62,153 bases of DNA, taken from JAHITU01 sp964486155. GTDB lineage: Bacteria > Patescibacteriota > Minisyncoccia > Phycocordibacterales > UBA12079. Both the position numbers and the translations under genes were made by a program. Below, piece by piece: positions 49,528-57,641 of the stretch; the first letter of the stretch is position 1, and every line of letters starts with the position of its first letter. Below the pieces are notes generated by a model. It worked only from the letters and a program-made list of their open reading frames with translations. It had not been told where the DNA came from and searched no databases. The stretch is taken from contig CAZAKQ010000002.1 in the NCBI GenBank assembly GCA_964486155.1, forward strand, positions 1 to 62,153, in the 5' to 3' direction.

Positions 49528-50697
49528 TTAATGCACATCTTCCAGCCCTCTTAGTGCCAATCCTACTGCTACAGCAAATTCAGGACCTATTTCTTTCAAA
49601 ACTTCGTCTAAAAAAGCAGGAGTTTTAACTTTAGAAAAAGGATTTGCTATTTGAGTATTAATCTCCAAATTTTCAGAAGTAAAAGCTGGCAAACCTTTTA
49701 TTACCGAACCTCCTCCTGTAAAAATTAACTCTTTGATATTTTTACCTTTTTTAGTTTGATATTTTTTTAAAACTTTATTAGCTTCTATAAAAATATAATT
49801 CAAATTAGTAGTCATAATTTCAGCTAACTCTTTATTTTCTTCAGTAATATTAGCTAAATCAATTTGTCTTTTCCTTTCTTCTGCCTCTTTTATAGATATA
49901 CCTAAAGCTCTAGATATTGCCAAAGTTATATCTTGAGATCCTTTATTTATAATATAAGAATCTTTTACTATTCCATATTCAACTATATACATTTTACTTA
50001 CACTAGAACCAATATCTATCATAGCCACTGTGTTAATGTTATGGTCTATCACTGATCTAATAGTACTGAAAATTTCTATTTCTAAAAAATTCAAACTTAA
50101 TTGAGATTGTTTTATTATATTTCTATATTTTTCTATAGCATTTTTGTGAATCGCTACTACAAATATTTTTAATTGTTTTACTTTTGCACCTTCCTTTTTT
50201 TTATTATTTACAGCTATAGCAGATCGCTTATCTTCAGCTTCAATCTCTTCATCATCAAATTGATCTTCTGGAATAATCCTCCAATCTAACACTACCTCAG
50301 AGATAGGAACTGGAATATATCTTCTAGCCTCTATAGGAACTATTTTTTTCAGTTGTTCTTCTGACATTACAGGAACCTCCATATTGAAAACTAAAGCTGA
50401 ACGAATAGGGATACAAGTACCACAATGAGAAACATTTACTCTAGATTCTTCAATTAAACTCATTAAAGAAGAACTAATTTGTTTGTTACTTAAATTAGTC
50501 GATCTTCCTATTTCTGTTCCTCCTGCTGGACCTAAAGCCAACTCTCCATAAGTCTCTAAAACCGCCACCTCTTTTTCTTTTTTTAGTTGTACTATTTTTA
50601 TAGCAGAACTACCAATATCTACTCCTAAAAAACTTTGAGATTTATTTTTTAAAAACTTAAAGCTTTTTATTTTGTTTAAAATATTTTCCAATTTCAT
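49528..50697 (-). CDS. pilM: Pilus assembly actin-like ATPase PilM
   Basis: Actin-fold protein (about 389 residues) on the cytoplasmic side of the alignment complex. The phosphate-1 loop is FLGVDIGSSAIKIVQL, phosphate-2 is VAMIDIGSSVSKMYIV, and the adenosine loop is ELIFTGGGSVIKGL. It is the first gene of the pil operon. A TTG six bases upstream is possible, but the ATG at 50697 is better: TGATATAAT (50705-50713) lies 7 nt before it. Confidence 0.92.
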   Translation of the reverse strand: MKLENILNKIKSFKFLKNKSQSFLGVDIGSSAIKIVQLKKEKEVAVLETYGELALGPAGGTEIGRSTNLSNKQISSSLMSLIEESRVNVSHCGTCIPIRSALVFNMEVPVMSEEQLKKIVPIEARRYIPVPISEVVLDWRIIPEDQFDDEEIEAEDKRSAIAVNNKKKEGAKVKQLKIFVVAIHKNAIEKYRNIIKQSQLSLNFLEIEIFSTIRSVIDHNINTVAMIDIGSSVSKMYIVEYGIVKDSYIINKGSQDITLAISRALGISIKEAEERKRQIDLANITEENKELAEIMTTNLNYIFIEANKVLKKYQTKKGKNIKELIFTGGGSVIKGLPAFTSENLEINTQIANPFSKVKTPAFLDEVLKEIGPEFAVAVGLALRGLEDVH

Positions 50698-50704
50698 TAA
50701 CAAT

Positions 50705-50713
50705 ATTATATCA
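50705..50713 (-). promoter_or_regulatory. Extended -10, leaderless start for pilM operon
   Basis: TGATATAAT on the minus strand, 7 nt before the pilM ATG. It abuts a start-codon element facing the other way (50722-50807). Confidence 0.65.
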
Positions 50714-50721
50714 TATACTTA

Positions 50722-50807
50722 ATGAATCCCGTTAGAGATTACGGGGATAATTGTTATCAATTTAATTTAAGATAGTTTACCAAAAATAACCTATCTCTAA
50801 CGGGATG
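50722..50807 (+). repeat. CCCGTTAGAGAT start-codon element, copy C
   Basis: 86 bp, the shortest and best-matched copy. The ends ATGAATCCCGTTAGAGAT and ATCTCTAACGGGATGAAA are inverted repeats, and the second supplies the comFC ATG. Confidence 0.87.
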
Positions 50808-51479
50808 AAACTAAACATTTTTTTGAAAAAAAGTTGTGGATTATTTTTAAATCTTTTTATTCCTTTAAATAATACTCAAAAGATGTTGAATAATATTTCT
50901 GTTGATGAATTTATGTCTTTAACTTCTCAAACTACTAATTTAAATCTTTCTATTATAAACACCTTAACAATTTTTAATTATAAAAATAAATTAGTTAAAC
51001 AAGCTATTTGGGCTTTGAAATTTAAAAATAATACAAAAATTGCTGAACTTTTTGGACAAATTATCTATGACTATTTAATTGAGGAATTAGCTGACTTAAA
51101 ACTTTCTCATAATTTTAATAAACCAGTTCTTATTCCTATCCCAATTTCTTTGAAAAAAAGATCGGAACGAGGATATAATCAAACTGAGTTAATTGCTTCT
51201 AAAATAAATAAATTAGATAAAAACAATTCTTTTGATTATCGTAAAAATATTTTAAAGAAGATAAAAAATACACTTCCTCAATCTAGAACTAAAACAAAAA
51301 AAGAACGTGAAGAAAATCTTAAGGGATGTTTCAAAGTGGTAATGCCTAAATTAGTTTCTGAACGAAATATTATTTTATTAGATGATGTTATTACTACAGG
51401 AGCCACTTTAAACGAAGCCAAAAAAGAACTTAAAAAATATAACCCTAAACAAATTATTTGTGTTGCTTTAGCGCATTAG
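50805..51479 (+). CDS. comFC: ComFC-like phosphoribosyltransferase
   Basis: 224 residues of the ComF/GntX family, linked to competence and handling of incoming DNA. The PRPP-binding motif is ILLDDVITTGATL (about residues 194-206); PVLIPIPISLKKRSERGYNQ is the family core. The N-terminal four-Cys zinc ribbon usual for ComFC is absent: only one Cys, in KKSCGLFLNL, is seen. It sits divergently from the pilus operon, consistent with a joint role in DNA uptake. Its start codon comes from the inverted-repeat element. Confidence 0.87.
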   Translation: MKLNIFLKKSCGLFLNLFIPLNNTQKMLNNISVDEFMSLTSQTTNLNLSIINTLTIFNYKNKLVKQAIWALKFKNNTKIAELFGQIIYDYLIEELADLKLSHNFNKPVLIPIPISLKKRSERGYNQTELIASKINKLDKNNSFDYRKNILKKIKNTLPQSRTKTKKEREENLKGCFKVVMPKLVSERNIILLDDVITTGATLNEAKKELKKYNPKQIICVALAH

Positions 51480-51558
51480 AAATGAATAAAATTCATTTCT
51501 AGATTAAAAGATTAAAATATGTTATTTTATAGGAAATTAGATAAAACTAAATATATAT

Positions 51559-51645
51559 GGAGAGTTGGCTGAGTGGTTTAAAGCGCACCCCTGCTAAGGG
51601 TGTGGGGGAGAAATCCCCTCGAGGGTTCGAATCCCTCACTCTCCG
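51559..51645 (+). tRNA. tRNA-Ser(GCU)
   Basis: 87 nt with a long variable arm (GTGGGGGAGAAATCCCCTC), acceptor GGAGAGT/ACTCTCC, anticodon stem CACCC/GGGTG and loop CTGCTAA. It reads AGC/AGU. Discriminator G; CCA is not encoded. Confidence 0.97.
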
Positions 51646-51707
51646 CAACATTGTACTAGCACGAGGAAATTACTATTTGTCAGAGTTTCAATTTTAAAAT
51701 ATATATT

Positions 51708-52277
51708 ATGGAAACAGATGAGAAGAAAGTGAAAAATGACCTTAAAGAACGTTTTGATATATACAAGATCTTTGTTAAAGAAGTACAATCAACAGAATCT
51801 TTTTTATTTCAACTCAAAATTGGACTAGGAAGTATGATTATAGCCATATTTGTTTTGGTATTCTCAGACATTCAAAACATTCAATTATCTTCTTCTTTAT
51901 TTAAAATATCATTTTTAATTATAATTTCATCTGTCATTATTCTCTTTGTTGAAGAAGTCTACGGTGATATGAAAGAAAAAATCAAAGCATCAGAAAAAAC
52001 AAAAATTGACGCTATCCTTTCAAACATTAGATATCATTGTTTCCTTCTAAAGAGAGATCCTAATAATCTAAAATTTTTAAAAATTGGAGCAGAAGCAGAA
52101 AAAAGACTTAATGATAATGTCGACATAAGTAATGATATAAAAGAAGGTCTTACTGTAGATGAAATTTTAAAAAAAAGAGGAAGATTTGATTTAAAATGGA
52201 AATCACGATTATTTATATGGACAATTCTTGCACTCTTAGTACCAATTATTTTATTTTATGAGATTTTTCTTAGGTAA
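51708..52277 (+). CDS. Hypothetical membrane protein
   Basis: A 189-residue protein with two adjacent hydrophobic helices (about 43-62 and 68-86), a charged helical middle and a C-terminal helix (about 165-186). I do not recognise the family. The layout (paired helices, soluble helical segment, single C-terminal helix) resembles small SLATT-type membrane proteins, but the match is weak. It follows tRNA-Ser by 62 bp and precedes an interrupted small membrane ORF. Confidence 0.6.
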   Translation: METDEKKVKNDLKERFDIYKIFVKEVQSTESFLFQLKIGLGSMIIAIFVLVFSDIQNIQLSSSLFKISFLIIISSVIILFVEEVYGDMKEKIKASEKTKIDAILSNIRYHCFLLKRDPNNLKFLKIGAEAEKRLNDNVDISNDIKEGLTVDEILKKRGRFDLKWKSRLFIWTILALLVPIILFYEIFLR

Positions 52278-52374
52278 TTAATTGCCCAAAGATATTTAAA
52301 AGAATATAATAAATTTATTAAAAATAGTGTTACAAAGGTTTAATTTTTTTATTAAACAAGATAGAATATAAAAT

Positions 52375-52611
52375 ATGGAAACCATTTGGATAATTTTTGG
52401 AATATTATCACTTATCTTACTTATCATTTATTGAAGTAGAAGAACTTTTGTGTGGGGAGGATTAACTTTGGGAATTATTATCGGATTTATAATTACTTTT
52501 TTTATCAAATCTGATTGGTATATAATTTTAAAAAGTGCTATATCAGGTACGATTGTTGGGTTTTTAGCAGATTTGCTTGGTAAAATTTCTGATAAAATGA
52601 AGAGTAACTAA
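52375..52611 (+). pseudogene. Small two-helix membrane protein interrupted by in-frame UGA
   Basis: 78 codons starting METIWIIFGILSLILLIIY, then TGA (52432-52434), then SRRTFVWGGLTLGIIIGFII and a tail to a TAA at 52609. Both halves are hydrophobic helices in one frame with no other disruption, so the TGA is probably a single mutation, likely from a Trp codon (TGG). UGA is a normal stop elsewhere here. An alternative is reinitiation at the GTG at 52450. Confidence 0.6.
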
Positions 52612-52655
52612 AAGCGCACGAGGATCCTTTGTTAATAGTTCTTAAAAGCTTATAA

Positions 52656-52703
52656 CCACCTTGTAGGGCTTGGTAACTCACAGTTCCAGCCCGAGGTTAC
52701 CCG
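52656..52703 (+). ncRNA. Candidate H-type pseudoknot
   Basis: GGGCT (52666-52670) pairs with AGCCC (52688-52692), and GGTAAC (52672-52677) pairs with GTTACC (52696-52701), interleaved as in an H-type pseudoknot. The segment is GC-richer than its surroundings. The strand and function are unknown; the rest of 52612-52724 has no gene. Confidence 0.4.
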
Positions 52704-52724
52704 CATTTATAATTTTAAAAATAA

Positions 52725-52758
52725 AAACAGCCTGAAAAAAACATTTGACAGACTGTTT
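52725..52758 (-). terminator. Intrinsic terminator after the Cys-rich ORF
   Basis: Stem AAACAG.CTG / CAG.CTGTTT with one mismatch, 19 bp beyond the stop codon. Confidence 0.6.
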
Positions 52759-52776
52759 AAAATAAGCAGGGAAAAG

Positions 52777-52959
52777 TTAATTATTTTTTCCTTGATGTGG
52801 AGGAAACCCTACTTTAATATCAGCTCCTCCACAGAAACCTTCTCCTTGATTGTTATCGTTGCATTTTTTCCCTTTTTTTTGGCAACAATCAGAACCTTTG
52901 CCACAATTACAATCATCTCCGTCATTAATATCTGTAGGACTTTCATAAAAATCAATCAT
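52777..52959 (-). CDS. Small Cys-rich hypothetical protein
   Basis: 60 residues with seven Cys in CNCGKGSDCCQKKGKKC and one FCGG. It is acidic at the N-terminus (MIDFYESPTDINDGDD) and has no signal peptide. I do not recognise it; a metal-binding or redox peptide is possible, and the GG after the last Cys plus a short tail also invites comparison with modified-peptide precursors. AGGAG lies 7 nt before the ATG at 52959, which I prefer to an in-frame ATG 15 bp upstream. Confidence 0.65.
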   Translation of the reverse strand: MIDFYESPTDINDGDDCNCGKGSDCCQKKGKKCNDNNQGEGFCGGADIKVGFPPHQGKNN

Positions 52960-53025
52960 TTTATTTCTCCTCATTTAATACTTAACAACTATTATTAGTA
53001 TAAACTAATAATTTGAAAAAACAAG

Positions 53026-53055
53026 AAAAAACGGTCATTTTAGCGACCGTTTTTT
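53026..53055 (-). terminator. Intrinsic terminator
   Basis: Stem AAAAAACGGTC / GACCGTTTTTT with an 8-nt loop, after the minus-strand gene ending at 53125. Confidence 0.85.
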
Positions 53056-53124
53056 GTTCTTGTGCCTACCTGTCCGATAGGCAGGTTTTGATATTTTATT
53101 GTTTTAAGATAACGTAAATTCAAG

Positions 53125-54132
53125 TTATCGTGTATATCTAAGTGTATTCCATCTATCTAAGTAAATCATTTCTAAATTATGTTCATCTAATTTTACTATT
53201 TCATATACAAAAGGATCTAATCCTGGGGTAACTGCAAATAAATATTTACCATTTTCATCTTCAGGAGTTTCTCTTGTTATTGGATATTCATTATAAAGAA
53301 GAAAAGGTCCTTCTATCATAGAGACTCCATCGTAAAAATCTACTTTATATTTATCACTGAAATCTAAAATAGATTTTTCATCGTCAACTGAAATCCACCG
53401 TCCTTTTATTTTTTCATAATTATTAGAAATTTCAAGATTTTGATCATTCAACTCAATAGTATCTACTACTTCATCAAAAGAATTAAACCAACTCTGAGCT
53501 TCTTCCGAACCTTTCCCTTCCTTTAAACTATTATAGAAAGCATCTATTTTATCAAAATTCCAAATTAATTGATCTCCACAATTTTCTTCATTCTTTTCAA
53601 AATATTCTGACATAGTTGGAATAATTAAATCTTTATTTCCTTTTAAGGTTATAATAATTCTTCTATCATTTTTAAAAAATAAAGCTTTCCTTTCTAAAGT
53701 TACATCACAAATCTCAAAACGACTTAAAACCATATATTCTTGAGCATTAATTCCTTTTAAATCTCTGACTTTTTTTGAAATTTCCAATTCCCAATCATGT
53801 TCAGTTCCATATTCTCCCTTTTTCAAAGACTCTACTGTACTTAAAACATCTTCTTTGTCAAAACTTGGATAATCTAAATCATCTATTTTCGTATTTTCAA
53901 CCAAAAGCTGAGTTTCTCTTCCTGCGAAAGAGACACTATGTGGATATTTTAAAAATAAATCAGTTCCTTCTATTTCATAGAAATTCCATAAATCTGTTTC
54001 ATTTTCTATAGCCTTAGCTTGTCCACTTTGGTTAAACTCCTGTTCCTCTTTATTTTCTATAGAGCCTACTAAAAAACTTAGTCCAAATACTATTAATAGT
54101 ATTACTCCTAATAATATTAAAATGTTTTTCAT
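53125..54132 (-). CDS. Secreted or membrane-anchored hypothetical protein
   Basis: 335 residues with an N-terminal hydrophobic anchor (about 3-25, ILILLGVILLIVFGLSFLVG) and an extracytoplasmic domain. No lipobox Cys is present. The middle contains ISKKVRDLKGINAQEYMVLS, as in small surface proteins of the PsbP-like or DUF4367 type, but I cannot assign it. The final part (about 240-335) resembles a small beta-rich lipocalin-like domain (KIKGRWISVDDEKSILDFSD). The start codon is the terminal ATG of an inverted-repeat element. Confidence 0.65.
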   Translation of the reverse strand: MKNILILLGVILLIVFGLSFLVGSIENKEEQEFNQSGQAKAIENETDLWNFYEIEGTDLFLKYPHSVSFAGRETQLLVENTKIDDLDYPSFDKEDVLSTVESLKKGEYGTEHDWELEISKKVRDLKGINAQEYMVLSRFEICDVTLERKALFFKNDRRIIITLKGNKDLIIPTMSEYFEKNEENCGDQLIWNFDKIDAFYNSLKEGKGSEEAQSWFNSFDEVVDTIELNDQNLEISNNYEKIKGRWISVDDEKSILDFSDKYKVDFYDGVSMIEGPFLLYNEYPITRETPEDENGKYLFAVTPGLDPFVYEIVKLDEHNLEMIYLDRWNTLRYTR

Positions 54133-54236
54133 CCCGTTAGAAATAATTCACTATTAGCAAACAATCTCAGTTAATTTATAATTTTAATTCCCGTTTTTTA
54201 TCCAAATTACAAAATCAAATCTCTAACGGGATCCAT
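54130..54236 (-). repeat. CCCGTTAGAGAT start-codon element, copy D
   Basis: Ends ATTTCTAACGGGATG (at the gene start) and ATGGATCCCGTTAGAGAT on the minus strand. The interior AACGGGAATTAAAATTATAA aligns with the other copies. Confidence 0.83.
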
Positions 54237-54277
54237 AATATTTTCGTTAATTACTAAACTTAATTTGATTGTAACAC

Positions 54278-54327
54278 AAAACCCCCGTTCTTTGAATTTT
54301 GATTTAAAATTCAAAGAACGGGGGTTT
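54278..54327 (-). terminator. Strong terminator after rubrerythrin
   Basis: Stem AAACCCCCGTTCTTTGAATT and complement with a short loop. It has five consecutive G-C pairs, unusual for this AT-rich DNA. Confidence 0.85.
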
Positions 54328-54335
54328 GTTATATA

Positions 54336-54887
54336 TTATTTTACTTCAAAATAATTTTGAGGATGATCACAAGAAGGGCATTTTTCAATTGCTTCGGTTC
54401 CATTATGCAAATAACCACATTTTCTACAAACCCATTCTACTTCTAACTCTTTTTTAAAGACAGAATTATTTTCAATATCATTTAAAATTTCTTTAAATCT
54501 TTCTTCATGATGTTTTTCTGCAACAGCAATAGCTCTTAATCTCTTGGCAATTTCTGGTAGATTCTCTTCGTCAGCTGTGTTAGCAAACTCAGGATACATT
54601 GTTAAATTTTCATAATTTTCTCCTGCAATAGATGCTTTTAAATTTTCGATTGTATTTCCTAGAGTAGTTGGAACTCCAGTCTCTACCGTAACTTCACCTT
54701 CTCCTAATTCATTTATCATTCTCATTAACCATTTTGCATGTTCTCTTTCATTATCAGCGGTTAATAAAAATATTTCATTTAATTGTTCGTAACCTTCTTT
54801 TTTTGCAATTTTAGCATAAAAGGTATATCTATTTCTTGCTTGAGATTCTCCAGCAAAGGCTTTTGCCAAATTTTCTAATGTTTTCAT
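54336..54887 (-). CDS. rbr: Rubrerythrin
   Basis: Non-haem diiron peroxidase that detoxifies hydrogen peroxide in anaerobes. The 183 residues have an N-terminal ferritin-like four-helix domain with the iron ligands in AKAFAGESQARNRY and DNEREHAKWL, plus EKHHEERF later. A C-terminal rubredoxin domain has CRKCGYLHNG and CPSCDHP. A TGATATAAT box lies about 33 nt before the ATG, so this transcript probably has a short leader. It suggests an anaerobic or microaerobic lifestyle. Confidence 0.93.
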   Translation of the reverse strand: MKTLENLAKAFAGESQARNRYTFYAKIAKKEGYEQLNEIFLLTADNEREHAKWLMRMINELGEGEVTVETGVPTTLGNTIENLKASIAGENYENLTMYPEFANTADEENLPEIAKRLRAIAVAEKHHEERFKEILNDIENNSVFKKELEVEWVCRKCGYLHNGTEAIEKCPSCDHPQNYFEVK

Positions 54888-54937
54888 ATATTATTTTTTA
54901 TTAATTATTAAAGTTTAATTATATCACAAAATTTTTA

Positions 54938-54946
54938 TGATAGAAT
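54938..54946 (+). promoter_or_regulatory. Extended -10, leaderless start for recG
   Basis: TGATAGAAT, 6 nt before the ATG. AAAGGA follows it, so it could also act as a Shine-Dalgarno sequence if initiation is further upstream. Confidence 0.55.
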
Positions 54947-54952
54947 AAAGGA

Positions 54953-57130
54953 ATGAATTTAAATTCAACAATATTAAAAGAATTTCGAACTACCGAAGCT
55001 CAAAAGAAAGCACTTAAAAAACTTGGATTAAAAACCATAGAAGATTTACTTTTTTATTTCCCTGCTCGTTATAACAGCACTGAAGATTTAAAAGAAATAA
55101 AAGGTCTAAAAAAAGGAGACAAAATAATTCTCTATGCTCAAGTCAAAAAAATAAAAGCTACCAAAGCTTATTACAAAAAAATTCCAATGACAGAAGCTAC
55201 TTTAGAGGATGCTTCTGGTATAATCAAAGCTATCTGGTTTCGTCAAGCCTACATTTCTAAAATGCTTCCTGAAGGTTCTTTTGCAAAATTTTCAGGTACT
55301 ATTTCTGAACGAAAAGGGAAACCTTATTTAGCCAATCCTGAATATCAAAATGTAAGTTCTTTACCAATTGTGTCTAAAGGAGCTTTATTTTCAGAACAAA
55401 AAATAGATTCTTTTACATTGCCTATTTATCCAGAAACTCGTGGTCTAAGTTCCAAATGGATTTATCATAAAATTGAAAGGATATTTTCTGAAGGGGTTTT
55501 AGATAAATTAGAAGATCCAATTTCAGACAAAATTTTAAAAAAATATAATCTTCCTACTTTAAAAACAGCCTTAATTTGGATCCATACTCCTAAGAAAAAA
55601 TCAGATGCTCAAGCTTCTAGAAAAAGATTCGCTTTTGAAGAAGTTTTTTTTATTTCTCTTTTACGAGCCAAACAAAAAACTGAATATCAAAAAAATCCTT
55701 CCTTTAAAATTTCTACAACCCAAAAAAAATTAAAAGATTTTATCAATCGCTTCCCTTTCAAACCAACAACCTCTCAAACAAAATCAATAAATGCAATTTT
55801 AAAAGACTTCAAAAAAGATTATGCTATGAATCGTTTACTTGAAGGAGATGTTGGTTCTGGAAAAACTGCCGTAGCAGCTGCAACTATTTATGCAATTACT
55901 ACTACCTCTCCTAAAAACCAATCTTCGGCACGCTTGCAAACAGCCTATATGGTACCAACTGAAATTTTAGCCAAACAACATTTTGAATCTTTTATTAAAT
56001 TTTTTGAATACTTAAACATTAATATTGGTTTGATTACTTCTTCAGGCTGTAGAAAATTTCCATCAAAAGTAGATCCTACAAAATGGACAAAAATTTCCCG
56101 AGCTCAACTTTTAAAGTGGATTGCCAATGGCGAAATACCAATTCTCATTGGAACGCATTCTTTAATTCAAAAATCAGTTGAATTTAAAAATTTAGCTTAT
56201 GTCATTATTGACGAACAACACCGTTTCGGGTTGATGCAAAGACAAAAATTAACTCGTAAAAACGGAGAAATTTCTAAAACTAAAGACTTAACTCCACATT
56301 TATTATCTATGACAGCTACTCCTATTCCTCGAACTTTAGCTTTAAGTATTTATGGAGATTTAGATTTAACTTTATTAGATCAAATGCCTCACGGAAGAAA
56401 ACCAATTATTACTGAAATTGTTACTCCTCAGCAAAGAGAAAAAACTTACACTCAAATTAAAAAGAAATTAAAAGAAGGACGACAACTTTATGTAATTTGT
56501 CCTAGAATTGAAGAACCTGATCCTACTAAAGCAGGGGCTTTACGAGTCAAATCAGTAACAGCTGAGGCTCAACGATTAAAAACAGAAGTTTTCCCTGAAT
56601 ACGAAATTGGAATTCTACATAGCAAAATGAAACCAACTGAAAAAGAAGAAATTATGGATGATTTTTCTGAAGGTAAAATAGATATCTTAGTAGCTACTTC
56701 AGTTGTGGAAGTAGGAGTAAATGTAGCTAACGCTACTATGATTATTTTGGAAGGAGCTGAAAGATTTGGCTTAGCTCAACTTCATCAATTACGAGGACGA
56801 GTTATTCGTTCTAATCATCAAGCCTATTGTTTTGTTTTCAGTGATACTAAAACAGATAAAACTTTAGATAGACTGAAAGCCTTAAAAACTGCTAAAAATG
56901 GTTTTGAATTAGCAGAATTTGATTTAGAATTACGAGGTTCTGGAGAATTAATAGGAAATAAACAATGGGGAATGTCTGATTTAGCTATGGAAGCTATTAA
57001 AAATATTAAATTAGTAGAAGCGGCTCGAACTGAAGCTAAAAAATTAATAGAGGATGATCCTGAATTTCAGAACCACCCTCTAATCTTAGAAAAAATTTCC
57101 CAAATTGAAAAACTTATTCATTTTGAGTAG
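54953..57130 (+). CDS. recG: ATP-dependent DNA helicase RecG
   Basis: Branch-migration helicase that reverses stalled forks and processes recombination intermediates. The 725 residues have a wedge/OB domain (about 55-170), helicase domain 1 with GDVGSGKTAVA (Walker A) and IIDEQHRFGLMQR (DEQH box), and helicase domain 2 with GRVIRSNHQAYCF. A lysine-rich SGCRKFPSKVDPTKWTK insertion between motifs Ia and Ib is not typical. The last 17 bp overlap the convergent zinc-ribbon gene. Confidence 0.95.
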   Translation: MNLNSTILKEFRTTEAQKKALKKLGLKTIEDLLFYFPARYNSTEDLKEIKGLKKGDKIILYAQVKKIKATKAYYKKIPMTEATLEDASGIIKAIWFRQAYISKMLPEGSFAKFSGTISERKGKPYLANPEYQNVSSLPIVSKGALFSEQKIDSFTLPIYPETRGLSSKWIYHKIERIFSEGVLDKLEDPISDKILKKYNLPTLKTALIWIHTPKKKSDAQASRKRFAFEEVFFISLLRAKQKTEYQKNPSFKISTTQKKLKDFINRFPFKPTTSQTKSINAILKDFKKDYAMNRLLEGDVGSGKTAVAAATIYAITTTSPKNQSSARLQTAYMVPTEILAKQHFESFIKFFEYLNINIGLITSSGCRKFPSKVDPTKWTKISRAQLLKWIANGEIPILIGTHSLIQKSVEFKNLAYVIIDEQHRFGLMQRQKLTRKNGEISKTKDLTPHLLSMTATPIPRTLALSIYGDLDLTLLDQMPHGRKPIITEIVTPQQREKTYTQIKKKLKEGRQLYVICPRIEEPDPTKAGALRVKSVTAEAQRLKTEVFPEYEIGILHSKMKPTEKEEIMDDFSEGKIDILVATSVVEVGVNVANATMIILEGAERFGLAQLHQLRGRVIRSNHQAYCFVFSDTKTDKTLDRLKALKTAKNGFELAEFDLELRGSGELIGNKQWGMSDLAMEAIKNIKLVEAARTEAKKLIEDDPEFQNHPLILEKISQIEKLIHFE

Positions 57131-57347
57131 TTTTTTTAGGAAACTCATAATTTAAATCACCGGTTTTTGGATCAATTTTCATTGTATACCAAACAGATTT
57201 TTCTTTTTTTCCAGGTTTTTTTAAAGAATCATATCCCTCCATACTTTGAACCTCAAAACTTCCACAAGAAGGACAAGAATCAGAATTTGAAAAACGAGAC
57301 CTACAGTTCAAACATCGAATATTTTCATCAAAAGCATAATCACTCAT
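57114..57347 (-). CDS. Small zinc-ribbon protein
   Basis: 77 residues with two Cys pairs (CLNCRSRF and CPSCGSFEV, about residues 12-32), a typical zinc ribbon, then a basic GYDSLKKPGKKEK linker. I do not recognise a specific family; regulatory or nucleic-acid-binding roles are usual. The 3' end overlaps recG by 17 bp in convergent orientation, so the two transcripts may interfere. Confidence 0.68.
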   Translation of the reverse strand: MSDYAFDENIRCLNCRSRFSNSDSCPSCGSFEVQSMEGYDSLKKPGKKEKSVWYTMKIDPKTGDLNYEFPKKTTQNE

Positions 57348-57411
57348 TTTAAATATTCTCCTATTTTTTAGTTTAAATTTATACTTCTAAAATTGATATT
57401 ACCACATACAA

Positions 57412-57438
57412 AAAACCAAAGCTATCTGCTTTGGTTTT
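57412..57438 (-). terminator. Second terminator of the tRNA-Ile element
   Basis: Stem AAAACCAAAGC / GCTTTGGTTTT with a 5-nt loop and a GTTTTTTG tail on the minus strand. Its arm GCTTTGGTTTTAAGTATTTT is repeated in the terminator next to the tRNA. Confidence 0.8.
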
Positions 57439-57452
57439 AAGTATTTTAAATT

Positions 57453-57593
57453 CAGGACTCGGTCCCCAGTTCTAAGTTCAGACTTCGTCCTTCGGAACTC
57501 GTCTTCACTAAGAACTCTTGACCTCGCTCAGTCGTATTTCCCTTCACTTCGTTACGGGAAATTTACTCCTTCGTTTCGAGTCCTGCCACACGC
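57453..57593 (-). mobile_element. tRNA-tail element behind tRNA-Ile
   Basis: On the minus strand: an inverted tail copy (plus-strand TTCGAGTCCTGCCACACGC, 57575-57593, one mismatch to the tRNA), hairpin 1 (ATTTCCC / GGGAAAT with loop GTAACGAAGTGAA), linker GAGGTCAAG, hairpin 2 (GTTCT...AGAAC with an inner AGAC/GTCT stem), and a short direct tail copy CGAGTCCTG (57453-57461). The same layout as the tRNA-Asp element. Confidence 0.78.
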
Positions 57594-57640
57594 TAAAATA
57601 CTAAAAACCAAAACTAAACGCTTTGGTTTTAAGTATTTTA
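57594..57640 (-). terminator. Terminator of tRNA-Ile
   Basis: Stem TAAAATACT..AAACCAAA / TTTGGTTTT..AGTATTTTA directly after the tRNA on the minus strand. Confidence 0.8.
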
Positions 57641-57641
57641 G

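Noticed and set aside
51708..52277. Assignment to the SLATT family
   Set aside because: Only the general layout of helices fits; no conserved motif could be recognised, so it is left as hypothetical.
52375..52611. UGA recoded as Gly or Trp (genetic code 25 or 4)
   Set aside because: UGA serves as the stop codon of at least the genes ending at 7882 and 22278, and no other gene has internal UGA codons.
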